The translations under genes were made by a program, and so were the position numbers. From contig MNCI01014870.1 of NCBI GenBank assembly GCA_015680685.1, positions 1 through 64,000 of the forward strand: DNA of 64,000 nucleotides, read 5' to 3'. This stretch comes from Gnetum montanum (lineage: Eukaryota > Streptophyta > Gnetopsida > Gnetales > Gnetaceae). Shown in pieces: positions 20,723 through 32,534 of this stretch. The notes beneath the pieces are model-generated. The model did not search any database. It had not been told where the DNA came from and saw nothing but the letters and a program-made list of their open reading frames with translations. The number at the start of each line of letters is the position of its first letter. Position 1 is the stretch's first letter.

Positions 20723-21690
20723 TTAACATGAGTATAGAAAGATGCAATCTACAAGTGAGCTAGGCAGTACATCATCATAGGAGACAATACTCTTTGTAGA
20801 TGCTCTTTTGATGGTGTGCTGCTTACTTGCGTTAACAAGGACCAAGCACAATGTATAGTTGGCGAGGCCCACGAGGGTTTATGCAGAGGACACGTAGCAC
20901 CATGGGCTATGGCTTCAAAAATTTGTCACTTAGGGTATTACTGGCCATACATGGAAAAAGATTGTCTAACAAAGGTTAAAACTTGCGACACGTGTCAGTG
21001 TTACACAAATCTTATACACGTGTCGCCTACAGAGTTACATACGACTCAGATAACATGGTCGTTTCAATGATGGGGACTAGACATTATAGGTCCCATCACA
21101 CCGAAATCTTCACAGGTCATAGCTTCATAATTACCACTACTGAGTACTTCACGAAGTGGGTAGAAGCTATTCCTTTATAGAAGATCACATCTCAACAGAT
21201 TTTCCATTTCATCTTAGACAACATTGTAACCAGATTTGGTCTCCCGATGACTATCGTGACNACGGCTACAGACAATACGCCCTATAGCCTAGTCTACGGA
21301 TCTGAGGCAGTGCTACCCCTCGAATTGCAAATTCCTTCTCTGAGAATGGTCCTCTTCATGATTATAAATGAGGCTCAACACACCGAGTCTCGGATCATGG
21401 ATTTGGATTCTATAGAAGAGAAGCGAATACAAACGCTTGATACAATCGAAAAGTATCAAGACAAGCAGAGGCAAAAGCATCATCACAATCTTCACCAGCG
21501 TCTGACCAAGAAGGAAGATTTAGTTCTCAAGGCCATTCGCGAACCAGTCGGCAAATTCTCTGCAAACTAGGAGGGTCCTTTCTTGGTGACGGATGTGTAT
21601 GGCAACAGAGCATTCAAGCTAGCGGATATCGATGGCAACGAGTTACCGAATCCTGTGAATCACATATATATGAAATAGTACTACATATAG
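20723..21690 (+). pseudogene. pol: Element A integrase, internally deleted
   Basis: The zinc finger is readable (HEGLCRGH, CDTCQ) and the first catalytic Asp region follows (GLDIIGPITP) after two stops and a frame change. At 21261 an unknown base sits between GLPMTIVT and TDNTPYSLVYGSEAVLPLELQIP. Compared with B, roughly 70 residues holding the second Asp and the Glu are absent. The C-terminal part (GKFSAN, FLVTDVYGNRAFKLADIDG, NPVNHIYMK) matches B. The N suggests an assembly gap, so the deletion may not be real. Confidence 0.85.
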
Positions 21691-21727
21691 CTGCATCTCT
21701 AGTGTGAACATTAGGTATGGCCATAAT

Positions 21728-22150
21728 TGTTCACTATTACGCTAAACTGGCAACAACCATCTGCTACGACGTAAAACTGGCACTCCCTTCACGCGTCCGC
21801 CACGTCACTAAACTGGCACTGATCGTCTGCCACAACGCAAAACTGGCAGTCTTGTACAGGTCCGCCAAGAAGAAAAATTGGCATTTTCGGCATGCATCCA
21901 CCACGACACAAAACTGGCGCAGGTAAGTAGTCATCTGCTGAGATGTAAAACCAACATAGACTTGTCCCTGGGTCATGACACAAAACTAACACCCACAGCA
22001 CGGTTTGCTGAGACCATAAATTAGCTTCGCCATCGTCCGCTACGACGTAAAACTAGCATTTCTCAGTCCGCCTAGACTTTAAACTGGGACCATGATTTGC
22101 TAAGACTTAAAACCAGCAACGAAAGTCTACCAGGACTTAAAACTGGGACT
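21728..22150. repeat. Minisatellite downstream of A integrase
   Basis: About thirteen units of 28-40 bases with the core GTCnGCnACGACGTAAAACTGGCA or variants. This is the reverse complement of the B motif, as expected since A runs the other way. Relative to each element the motif therefore has one orientation. Confidence 0.85.
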
Positions 22151-22777
22151 CACAAGTTTCCATCATGCAATTCATGCGAGCGTAATCATCTCTGTGCAAC
22201 TGCAAGACAAATGAGGTGGGACGCTGAGATAGCCCTAGCGTCACTACCTCACCGGCATTCTGTTGATCTGTCGGATGTGCTGAAGGGCATACTACTGACC
22301 CCTCGGAGATACCGTTACTGCACCCATTCTAGCGGTGGTACCTCTGAGAGGTTAGTTTTGCCGTCTGGAGCCCCAAAGGAGTTCTCATCAATTACTACTT
22401 TGGGGATCTCCGCTCATCACCGCTATCAGGCTCTAGCTTCACAGATTCACCTAGCTGGTTCTTTACATAACCAATTAGGTGCGATGAGTCTGATGTTCTT
22501 TGGCGGCAATATGTTGGGCCAAGTGTCAAGGTTGAATACTTTGGCCTCGTGCTACAGTTCCTCCTTGATGGCCCGATCACTTTATCTCGCCTCTAATAGT
22601 ACTTGTTTCAACAACCTTGTCCATGATTTGCACGAACAATGGTATCCTCTATTTTCTTCTTTGGTTGTAGGTTACATGTTACGAGGACATTGTTCGAAGG
22701 TGCGTTCATCTGAGTGGTGTAATACTGACAGCGTTTTGAGATGGCTACTTAAGTTGGCCTGTCCACTCAGGGGGTGA
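22097..22777 (+). CDS. Open frame between A minisatellite and 3' LTR, unknown
   Basis: A 226-codon frame, the longest intact frame in element A outside the RNase H. The first Met lies in the minisatellite, so a start at about 22210 (MRWDAEIALASLPHRH) is more likely. The product is Ser/Leu-rich with hydrophobic patches (SSLVVGYMLRG) and no domain I know. It is followed by another open stretch with a hydrophobic segment (LLINAVGTFIGPVF, about 23240) ending at the PPT. The position after integrase is where plant gypsy elements carry env-like or extra frames. It could be chance. Confidence 0.3.
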   Translation: MLRLKTSNESLPGLKTGTHKFPSCNSCERNHLCATARQMRWDAEIALASLPHRHSVDLSDVLKGILLTPRRYRYCTHSSGGTSERLVLPSGAPKEFSSITTLGISAHHRYQALASQIHLAGSLHNQLGAMSLMFFGGNMLGQVSRLNTLASCYSSSLMARSLYLASNSTCFNNLVHDLHEQWYPLFSSLVVGYMLRGHCSKVRSSEWCNTDSVLRWLLKLACPLRG

Positions 22778-23319
22778 ATCTTTGTGTTCCTCATAACCCT
22801 ACCCCTAGCCCTTATCACTATCCTTAACTATCCCATTCACTTTCCATACGCAAAATGTACATATGCAGCACACGCTTACCACATTCGCATTACACTCAAG
22901 TCCATGAACCAGCATAATGCAACTCACCTAGTGGACGCAAAAAAAAAGCGGGGGTTGGTAAAATGGGTGAAACCCATCTCACCCAGGCCGTGCAGATGCA
23001 ACACAATTCATCTATGCAACACCCTTTTCATATGAAATGATGGCATAACTCCATGCAAAAACAATCGTAGGAGAATGCCTGAGTCCTTATGCGTAAAGAT
23101 GCTACCCCCACGACATTTGGGTCTTCCCCAAACCACATTTGCGTCTTCCCCGAACTTGTTTCCTCCTGTACCATTCTATCTCCCATTTCCTTCATCTCTG
23201 CTCCTCTGTGTTGACAGGACGACACTTGAGTACCTGTTGATAAACGCTGTTGGTACTTTCATCGGTCCGGTGTTTCGTATTCTTTGTCGACGTCTTTTGG
23301 GAAAGTCCTCTAATCGTCA

Positions 23320-23334
23320 ATAAAGAGGGGCCAT
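23320..23334 (+). other. Polypurine tract of element A
   Basis: ATAAAGAGGGGCCAT directly before TGAAACACC, nearly identical to the B tract. It defines the start of the A 3' LTR. Confidence 0.75.
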
Positions 23335-24902
23335 TGAAACACCATGGAAATTGTGAATCAGCCTCAGGTGAAGATTCATGATTCAGGCAAAATTTCGTGA
23401 TAGAATTCTAGAAGGTAGAACAAGGCAAAGCAAGGCGAAACGGTGCCAGACATCAAGTCTCCAAGTTCCTTATAAAATTCAATTTTACTATGTTTTTTGT
23501 CTTTACGCTACATTATGCAACATAGCATAATGATGCTTAGCGTAATTCTGCTTAACATAGTCTAACATCAGAAGGTAACTTACTTCAGTAGATTTGGTGA
23601 AGCTTAAGGTCTAAGCAGTGCAATATGCGACTTCTTGCATATCCTGCTAAGTCTTTTGTCCAAGGTCAGATTCACACTCTGTTATGCAAGGTAGTGTCAT
23701 GAGCTTCAAAGGGGTCAAAGGAAAAGTCCAAAGGAAGCGCGATAGATTGGCTCCTTTCTTTTTGCCTTACGCTCGTTACGCTACGTAGCGTACGTCAGCG
23801 TAATTTATCGTCGAGTTGATCATTTTTTACGCTTCACTACACTTTGCTGCATAAATGAACGTAAAACAGCTTGACTCACTATTCCCATGCTTTGTTACGC
23901 TCAGCCACACGACGCAGCGTAAACAAGTGTAATACAGCGTAAAGCCGGATAAAGCAGTTACGCATTTGCTATCCATACGCGCAATACGTTGATAAGCATA
24001 TTGCACGTAATCATGAAGCAGCTTTGGTAAAAGTGTTGACAACGTACGTTGCAATGTGACATAGCCAGTTCATCAAGTCAACGGCATCCGGAAACTTCAG
24101 GACACGTGTCATCCAGGCCATGCCTTTTCTGCATGTTATAAATACCCCAGTTGGTGAAGAAAGGCAAGAGACTACTGGACATTTTTTTTTGAGAGAGGAG
24201 CAGCGGTTGGCATCTTTAACTTTTGGCAATTATCATCCTTGAGTAGAAATAAGAGACATTTTCAAGCATTTAGCAGCAAGAGCGATCATACCTTTTGGCG
24301 AAAATACAGTTCTCCCATCGGTGATCCTTGGTAGTTTTGAGCAGAGACTATCTAAAGTGAAGAAGATAGATCAGAGATCGAGAGATCATCTGGTGCGGTT
24401 GGCAAGATCTATTGATCAAACACAGTTGGTTGATAGACATCCGAGCTTGACCTTCCTTGCACTCCATCTTTGGCTTACAAGGTAGACTGAGCTCCATTCT
24501 GCACTCCTTGTTAAACTGTTTTTCTTATTATTTTGTGTATGTTTTGCACAAGATAATCAGAGTCTTCCCATTGTAATTTTGTATACAAGATACTCGTTCT
24601 TTCGGGTCAAAGTACAGATCTTGAAATCATGCATTTCTCTTAGATTTGATTCCCTTTGTCACGTTAACGTTGTCATTATTGCAATTTATCCACATTGTTT
24701 TCCTCTCCTTTCGTGATCTATTGAATCAAATCGTTCCACGAAACACCTATAATCTTCGTCGATTTACTGATTTAGTAAGTCCCTGTCTAATCGACAAAAC
24801 CGTTCAGGGCACTGCGGATTCGTTTTCTCTAGCACAGCCCTCACACGGATCTGTGGTTAAGACTGTGTACATGGATTTTGTTTGGTATTCCAGCTACCGA
24901 CA
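23335..24902 (+). repeat. Element A 3' LTR
   Basis: Starts TGAAACACCATGG after the PPT and ends near CTACCGACA, where gag of another element begins. It contains TTACGCT/AGCGTAA words (23500-24000), a TATAAATACCCC box at 24137, and about 760 bases of R/U5. It does not align with the B LTR beyond the ends and TATA region. The right edge is inferred from the flank and may be off by about 15 bases. Confidence 0.75.
24137..24144 (+). promoter_or_regulatory. TATA box, element A LTR
   Basis: TATAAATA followed by CCCC, 800 bases into the LTR, matching the position and flank of the B box. Confidence 0.6.
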
Positions 24903-24919
24903 TTTTCCGTGGTTACATT

Positions 24920-25150
24920 CCCTATTTCTAGCCTTTGATTTGCCTTTTTAGATTCTACACTCTAGAGTAGGTTTGGTATTTATCATTAAATAGTTCTAGC
25001 ATGGTATCCAATTTGTGAATGGATTCTAGCTGTAAGGACTGGTACTAGCTTTTGACCTCTTTGATGAGTGTTCTAGGGAATAACTTCAATTTTTGGTAGT
25101 CATTCTTTATGTTTTGTAAGGCACAAGCATCATAAAAGGCTTGTAGATGG
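24920..25150 (-). pseudogene. gag: Element G gag fragment
   Basis: The minus strand reads LQAFYDACALQNIKN, then LESIHKLDTMLELFNDKY. The same DNA is found at 52218-52450 in the gag of element C (CATCTACAAGCTTTTCATGA there). The fragment is cut on the left by A and joined on the right to a G LTR piece, with the intervening leader and gag start missing. Confidence 0.8.
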
Positions 25151-25805
25151 TTTTGTAGTCCTAACATAAGCATCTAATCCCATTTTTTGTACATGTCCTA
25201 AATCCACGTATCCACTATTGGGTTACCAAGTGCTATGCTACTAGGTAGACCAAGTAATAACATTGTTGGAATTACCAAGTGGATAAATGTTTATGCTTGA
25301 AGCAGCCATACTTATGTGTTTACTTAATTGCTATTCAGCCTAACTTGCTTAATTACTTAATTAGCTTAATTACTATGAAACATTGAATAAATAACTAAAA
25401 ACATTAAATACATGAATGAAACATTTAAACTATCTAGAATGCTATAAGGTCTATCAAGAAGCTCATCTTTATTGCTGCACACACTATCATGCTTAGGTAC
25501 AATAGTGCTTGAATAGAGATCCATACACTCAATGACTCTTGCTGTAAGCACTCGAGAAAATATTCTAACTTTCAAATGTAAAAACTATAAGAGTTTGACT
25601 ACTACTATGACTTCACTCCCCATAAACATGGTTGTGAGCTTGTATTTATAGTTTTATTGCTAGGCTATGTTGATAGGGCTTCGTAGATGTTGCAAATGCT
25701 ACATCAATGTAGCCTCGTTAGTGGGGCAACACCATGTAAATGAGGCCTTGTTGACAAGGTTGCATCAATGGGAGCTTGGTCAACATGATACTTTGATGTT
25801 CATCA
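25151..25805 (-). repeat. Element G LTR fragment (C family)
   Basis: On the minus strand it begins TGATGAACATC at 25805 and shares with the C LTRs the TATAAATAC box, the R-region word GGATCTnTATTCAAGCA, AATAAAGATGAGCTT and the ATTCCAACAATG/GCTTGGT block. It ends inside the LTR at about 25151, where gag sequence starts, so about 230 bases of LTR and the leader were deleted. Confidence 0.8.
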
Positions 25806-28474
25806 TTGAGGATGCACTGACAGACCTCTATTGATGCCTGGGTGTTAGCAAACCCTTGTTGTGTTGTGAAAATGATAAATATCTAGGATGAGCTCCTTAC
25901 AAAATGAATGAAAGTTCCAAGTATTTTCTTTGGGATTTTGATATTGGATTTCATGTGAAGACCTCTACATCCCTTGAGTAAGTGATTCCTTCCATTTTTT
26001 CTATGTTTTGAGTCATCACTTTCAGAAGTGCATCTAAACTTTGTCAAAGTGCTACTTTGCTTACATAGCCCAAAATTGTTTGGTTAATGTATAGTTCCAT
26101 GTTTGCACAATTAATAAAGCTTACGATTTGTCTTAGTTTTCCACCATTGCTATCTAAAATATTCAAATAAAAAATATTATAAAACATTAAAATCATAAAA
26201 ATATTTATTTCCTCATTTTCATAAGCTCTAACGATTTGATGTTACCTAAGGAGGTCACAACTATATAACATGACATTGGGCCATCAAGGTTGTGTCTAAG
26301 AGCCAATTTATTGCATTTTATGTGTAGTGTTAAACCTATTCTTTGAGGGGTTGCAACATGTGTATGTATGTATGTCTATATGAGCATTGCCTCTATCCTT
26401 GTGTAGGATTGCAATGTATGTGTGTTTATATTTGTTTTATTCTTATACTAATAAAATCCATAACAAGTATAAAACATAAAAATTATAAATATTTTCTTGA
26501 CCTCACATTGTGGCAACATTGGTTTCTACTTATATCATATGTATTATAATCTCATTTATATTTTATTGAATGCAACGACATACATGAGTGTTCTTGGTAA
26601 TCCACTTAACATCGTCTTCAAAGCATACAACCAAATCACATTGTGATTTGTATGATATATCACTTTGGTCTAAAATTGATGGGACCCTATCATAAGGCAT
26701 TAGGAGTTTAGGCTTTAAAGGTTAGAAAACAAATCTTTTAGCTAGTCATTTATACTAATGTGTTATATGGATGTTTAGGTTGGACCAAATTTTAGTGCAA
26801 AAAATTGGAAAGCCATTGAAAGAGTACAAAAGATATTTTTGCTTGATGAATTAAAAGTCAAAGTTTAAACACCCTATTCCATATTTTTGTTAGAGTGTAT
26901 ACTCCTTTTAAAAGGAAAAGTTGTTTGTCAAGTTATTTCTTAAAGTCAAAATTAGCAAAAATAGAAAAGATCAAATTTTTAGAGTAGTCCTTAAAGATAA
27001 AAAAAATAGGGATGATGTTTTCAAGAAATTTAGTGGTTGATGACCTAGGATATCTCATTGGAGGAGATACAAAGTAATCCAAAGGTACAAATGCTTTTTG
27101 GTTCAAGAGATCTTTGATGATGAGCTACATATTTTTAATAATTGCCCTTGGACATTTGAAACAAAAATATAATATTGTTATTAGATGAAACATCTCAGAA
27201 AAAAAATATAATATTTCCACCAAAGGTCTTTGGTTACATCCATTGTTAGTTAGCTACTTTGATAAGTGGATATTTACTTTTGAGGATATAAATATAATGT
27301 TTGTTCAATAGATCCTTTGAATCTTAATGAAATTTGTCACTATTAAAATAAATTATGAAAACATTTTTTAAAGTTTAAAGGCATCAAAGTAATTTTGTAG
27401 TGATGAATCATTTAAGAATGCCTAAGCTAAAGACCTTCCTATATAAAGATATGGAGATATGAATCTTGTGAGCATCTAGCTGAGTAATAGGTCTTGCTAG
27501 ATTAAATATTAAAAATGACTTGAAAGGGGCAAATTTCATGGTTCCTAAGAATACTTATTGCATATTTATGATTTTGGCCTTTCTTTTGGTGAGGAAAGAA
27601 TATAATTTTTAAAGATTCTACCTAATTTCAATCCCATTCTTGCCTAAATCTTAGATCAACTTCGTTTCAAATTTAGAATAGCCAAGCTTTCTCCAAAGAC
27701 TAGTTTTCCACTAACCTAGTTAACTTTAAAATACAACAATGGATTTCAAATATACATGGGAGTCTTAAATTTGCTTCTCAATTATTATAAAACTTATTCT
27801 TTTATTTTTAACCACTTAACGTTCATTGAGATCTTAAATTTTCTGGTTAATTATTATAAAATTGAATTCTTTTATTTCCATCCCTGAGACACCTTGAAGG
27901 CCTATTGGTTGCATGAGTCTTTGGATGGTGAATTCCCTGATTCAATATTTTGAAATTAAGAAATTGTTTGATTCTGTAAAGTTAAAACAAAGATAACTCA
28001 GGGAACAAATGAATTAAACAAACTTTGAAACTTATTAGGATATTTTCAGAGTACACGTGGTATGACAAAAGCATTCCATATATATGAAATTTAGGCAATG
28101 AAGAAGTGAAATACTGAAAATAGTACAGCAAATATTAAAATGAAAATTCCATAGGTTCTGCTTGAGCACGGAAACCTCCTCAAAAGTGCTATATTTTATT
28201 GAATATATGCCATGTTTACTTCCCTTTGACAGAAATTCCATCCATAGGACCCTGCACCATAATAAATTACCGTCAGTTTCACTTTAATGATAACTTAAAA
28301 ATAAAAGAACATTTAAATCTTTTCAAACATGTATTTTTCTGTAATAATATTTCAATTATTTTCACATATGTTAAAAGTAATGTTTTTAGATTTGCCAATG
28401 GCAATTTACAAGCATGGAAAACTAAACAAACAAAAAAATAGAAAGCGTTATTATTTATAATCTGTTGTTACGTA
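25806..28474. other. AT-rich intergenic or ancient repeat sequence
   Basis: No convincing gene. Short frames only. A stretch near 27080-27170 could be an old transposon coding remnant (PWTFET) but is unsupported. Runs of GTATGTATGT occur near 26358. I see no RNA gene. Confidence 0.5.
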
Positions 28475-28477
28475 CTA

Positions 28478-29585
28478 TGATGAAGTGGAGGACTCTGTGT
28501 CAGCTGCATTGCCAAGCAGAGGTTTCTGCACTCGTACAACTTCCAGAACTTGTTCCAATCTTCCTGGAAAAGTCCTGCGGTATGCATTATCCTCAATATT
28601 GATTGATGACAGCATTGCTTCAACTTCTCTCATGGTGGGTCTCATATACCCATCTTCACAAGTGCAGCAGAGTCCAACCATCAATATGTTGTCCACTGCT
28701 TTCATTTCTTCTTCATTTTCCATGTTAATTTCCCCACCATCACCCTCTGAATCTGCTCTCACTAAAATCTCTTGCAAACTCTGCCTTCGTTGTTGAGGAG
28801 CGTCTCCTTGAAATGCCATGGACACGAACTTTGGCAATGTGAGGTTACCTGAAAACATGTCATGTGTGGGCTTCAGTCTAGTCATGACTTCCAAAGTCAC
28901 TATACTGAAACTATAGCCATCCCCTTTCTCAGAGACCGCCTCCCCTGTTCCATACTCATGCAAAAGCCATTATGATTGCCATCAAGTTCAAAACTAAATG
29001 AAGAAGACCAAAAGTATGATAAATGTGAAAACAAGAACTATGTTGTAGTACCTGGAGCAATGTAGCCAAGAGTGCCTCTTATACCGGTCGCCAATGCATC
29101 CATGTTTCCAAATATCCGTGTTATGCTAAAATCTAAGAGCTTGACGGTTAACACATTTTCTGGCCTTACATCACAATGGATTACTTGTGTAGTGCAATTA
29201 TGATACATATAACTCAGTCCACAAGCTAATTCCCTTAGAATGCAAAGCCTAGTAGCCAAGTTCAGGGGAACCAATGTGCCACTCATACTTTGTTTACAAT
29301 GAAAGGCATTATTATAACCTTTACATCATCAAACCACACCAAAGTGATGATCTTCACAATGTTTCTATGTTTGACCTTTTTGAGTATTTCATATTCTCTT
29401 TTGAAAATCTTTTGGGGAACCATCTCATTTGAGCAAAAGAAGCATTTTATAGCTACTGCTACGTTTTGGCCCAGATGTTAAAATACCTTTGCACACCTTT
29501 CTAGGGGTGCCTACATCCAACAAATTTGTAGAACTAAAATTGTTGGTGGTCCTCTACACTTCCTCTATGAAACGACAATGTGTGT
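28478..29585 (-). pseudogene. LRR receptor-like kinase fragment, kinase domain only
   Basis: From 29585 on the minus strand: RTTNNFS, a damaged P-loop (GTPRKVCKG), then VAIKCF with the catalytic Lys, and FKREYEILKKVKHRNIVKII. After a frame change come the helix E region, the catalytic loop HCDVRPENVL (HCD in place of HRD) and DFS where DFG is expected. After GTLGYIAP an intron-like gap (28957-29051) starts GTACTACA, but its acceptor appears lost. The last exon reads GTGEAVSEKGDGYSFSIVTLE to MRPTMREVEAML and a stop at 28478. Family knowledge: HCD and the 'GYIAPEYG' context fit the LRR-XII (FLS2/EFR-like) immune kinases. No LRR ectodomain is present. It is a dead host-gene fragment. Confidence 0.85.
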
Positions 29586-31543
29586 TCTTTGAGTAACCTA
29601 GTTTTGTGCAAGGTGGAAAAGCTCCTTACATAGAAGTATAAAAGCAACAACATTACATCGTATCTAGAGACATTAGGTATGGTCATACACTTACAATTTA
29701 TACATTATGTGTGGAGTACTAGTGGTTTGTCAAAGACGAGTTAATGTAATATAAATGTATTTTATATGTTACAAGGCTTCATCTTTATGTTATGATTATG
29801 ATGTTTTAACATGTTTAACTAATGTAATTATGTACACTAGCCCTTTGTTATTTGTTACACAAGTGAGGTTGCTAGCAAGGGTGTTGGATTGGGGTACAAG
29901 AGCACATATCTAGTATGTCTTTACGCTTTATGTGTGATTTTGGTATTTATACATTTGCACTATAGTGCTATGTTGCATGATGTTCAAGTGTGATTTTGGC
30001 ATGTGAATGTGTAGAGCGTTTGATAAGGATTTTGTAGGTTCAAAGGGATTTTAATTTGGAGTCCCGCTATGATTATTATGCAGGGTATTAGTTGGAAAGG
30101 GAATAAAAGAAATAAACTTATGGAAAAAATAAAAGTAAATAGTAAAATTAAAAATTAGATGTTGCATGTGATGTACAAAAAGGAAGGATCTTATGTATAT
30201 ACTTTTTTGTAACAAAAAAAAAAACCATATGCTAAAAGTATATAATGAAAAAAATAGTTTATAATGTTATTTTCTTTACCACCACCCTTTTTCTACTACC
30301 ATCCATAAAAATTGGATCTATTTCATTCATTCGTTTTATTTAGAAATAGAAATGAGGGTTAGGTTTATTCTCTTCTTTTTTCCTTAGTTTTTTTAATTTT
30401 CCTCCTTTTTTTGGAATTTTAAGTTTTGTGGATGGTTTTTGCTTGCTCTAAAGCTGGATTTGGAATTGCTATGGTCACATCTACATGGGTGAATAACTTG
30501 TTTGGAGTGAAATGGAGTCCTACTAGATTTTTGAGGGTTTTCCACTTTTTTCAGACTTTTTATCTTAACAATTTTAATTGGTGGGTTGTCTTTACCTTTT
30601 CCATGTATTTTTATGCTAGATTAGTGTAGATGATTATGCAATGTGGGCATGTGGGGTAGATAGCTCAAAGATTAAGCTTGGATATGTTATTTTGTCCATT
30701 TCCTAAAATTGTCCAATTTTGGTTACAAATTATGTAGTAATATATATGCAATGTATGGTATGATGTGGACTTGTAGAATATGATATGTAATGTTGATGAG
30801 ACTGGTATGATTAGAATATGATATTTTTGGGGCCTATTGTGGCATGACTATTTTTGGAGTCTTTAGGAGTTCAATTTAGGTAAAGTTAGTATTGTTGGGA
30901 TCATTTTGGAAAGTACTTTTTAATTGTGGGATTAGTGTTCTCTTTGGGAATATATCATTTTGAAGGTTATTATAGAAATCATTTTTGTGGAAGTACATGT
31001 AGATTAAGAAATATAGTATTATTTTATCATATCATGGTATTAATCTTGTTTTGTCAAATTGTGATATTATTTTCATGGAATGATTGTAATTGTTAGGTGT
31101 GGATATATGTGGTTATGTTATGTTTGTTTAGATGTGCTGTACTTATGACATGTGTTGGCTTAAGCTAGCTAAAATGTGTACATGTCTTCATGATGATTCT
31201 TGTAATGGTCATAGGCGAGTGGTGCTAGCATGAGGGTGTGGACCAATTAGTAATGATGTAGCATAGAGGTAGTATGGATTGACCCTCACTATGATGCATT
31301 AGTGAGGCTCTTATCTTAGGCCTTATCTTGAGAGTGGGAGAGCGTAGGTGTGTTCGTTGCTTTAGCTAATACATGGCATAGGTGTGTTCATCCTTATTGC
31401 TAGTCCTTCAAAAAGCTAGTGGTTGTAGGTCACAGGTTGATGGATCCAAGCATCGGTTGGATAAATAAAAGACCTACAAGCAAAGTTTCACATGCTACAT
31501 TAACTGTGGATATGCTAGCCATGACATGGCTTATGTATATGAT
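29586..31543. other. AT-rich sequence, possibly the start of the D1 5' LTR
   Basis: No gene seen. Homopolymer-rich (30200-30420). It lies upstream of the D1 primer-binding site and may be part of a long chromovirus LTR split by the two isolated LTRs. I could not find the LTR start. Confidence 0.35.
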
Positions 31544-32534
31544 TGATGGGACACGATATCGCAACCGTCGCAATATCGCATCCCTCACGATATCACATAC
31601 GTGATATTGCATCTTCCCTTGCGACATCGCGTACATGATATCGAGGTGCACCATCATATCTATAAATAAGAGGCAACTTCCCCTTATTTCCTCATCCTAG
31701 GCTAGAAGTAGGGAAACTCTAGCAGATTGATCACTCCAAAGATAGAATATTTTCCATGTGCCTGTAGTAGGAGTCCTAAAAGTGAACGGATCTTTATTCG
31801 AGCAACATTGTACCTGAACGCAAGTTGTGTACGACAATAAAGATGAGCTTCTTGGATAAACCTTATAGTGCATGGAATAGGATTTTATTACCTGTTATTT
31901 ATTACATGTTATTTATTACTTGTAGTAGCGTGGAATGAGTACGACTTGATTACAACCATTTAACAATGTGTACAGATAATCAAGGAATGGATGCTCATCG
32001 CGATTAGATTCTCTCTCAACCTTATCTCCTAGTAACATGGGATGAGTACGACTTGATTACGAGCATTTACGGATGTGTACAGTTAGTCAAGGAATGGATG
32101 CTCATCAGGTTTAGGCTAGTTAAGTGCCTTAGTATGACCACTTCGAGCATGTACATTACGCATGGTGATCCCAGTAATGATTAGCATTTGGTAGCCACAA
32201 TTGCATAGGTTTAGGGTGTGTATGGTAAGTGGGAATGGATGGTGACACTAGGTAATTTAGACTTAGTATATTAGTTAGAGTTATCACTTGTTTCTCTACC
32301 CTTCCCTCGTTAGTGTAGAAGAAATAAAAACATAAAAGACCATAAAAATCATATACCTCAGACTTGCTTAACCATACACCGTGACAACTACAAGTAAGTC
32401 TGGGAAGACAACGAATAATTAACCCTAAGTGTTCCATGGGATGTGTAGGCATTTAGTCTATGGAGTTTGACTAGATCATACGTGAAATGCTTGTATTCGT
32501 ATGGTTGAGTGTAGGGGTATCTCACCACTCATCA
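31544..32534 (+). repeat. Solo LTR H1 with perfect target duplication
   Basis: Starts TGATGGGACACG and ends CCACTCATCA, flanked by ATGAT on both sides (31539-31543, 32535-32539). It contains a TATAAATAAGAGGC box near 31660, the family R block (GGATCTTTATTCGAGCA, AATAAAGATGAGCTT) and a palindrome-rich U3 built on GATATCGC/ATACGTGATATC. A solo LTR arises by recombination between an element's two LTRs. Confidence 0.88.

Larger units (their letters stand above)
1..24902 (+). mobile_element. Element A: Tat/Ogre-type Ty3/gypsy retrotransposon, 5' part outside window
   Basis: Seen: a plus-strand polyprotein (RT from about 837, RNase H, archaeal-type RNase H, integrase to about 21690), then a minisatellite, a further 1.2-kb segment, a polypurine tract and a 3' LTR. 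The polyprotein stops at 2383 and resumes at 20093, exactly around element B. Known: RT, gypsy RNase H, archaeal-type RNase H, integrase is the Tat-lineage order. The 5' LTR, gag and protease must lie left of the window. Its right end abuts the gag of a different element (G), so A inserted there. It is decayed by in-frame stops, but the RT part up to B keeps one frame. Confidence 0.85.

Noticed and set aside
25000-25025. CATGGTATCCAATTTG looked like a tRNA-Met primer site after the A LTR
   Set aside because: The DNA aligns with gag of element C read backwards (52360-52400), so it is coding sequence of G.
26940-27240. Possible LINE-type DUF4283 remnant (PWTFET)
   Set aside because: Only one short motif, with stops in every direction and no other LINE features.
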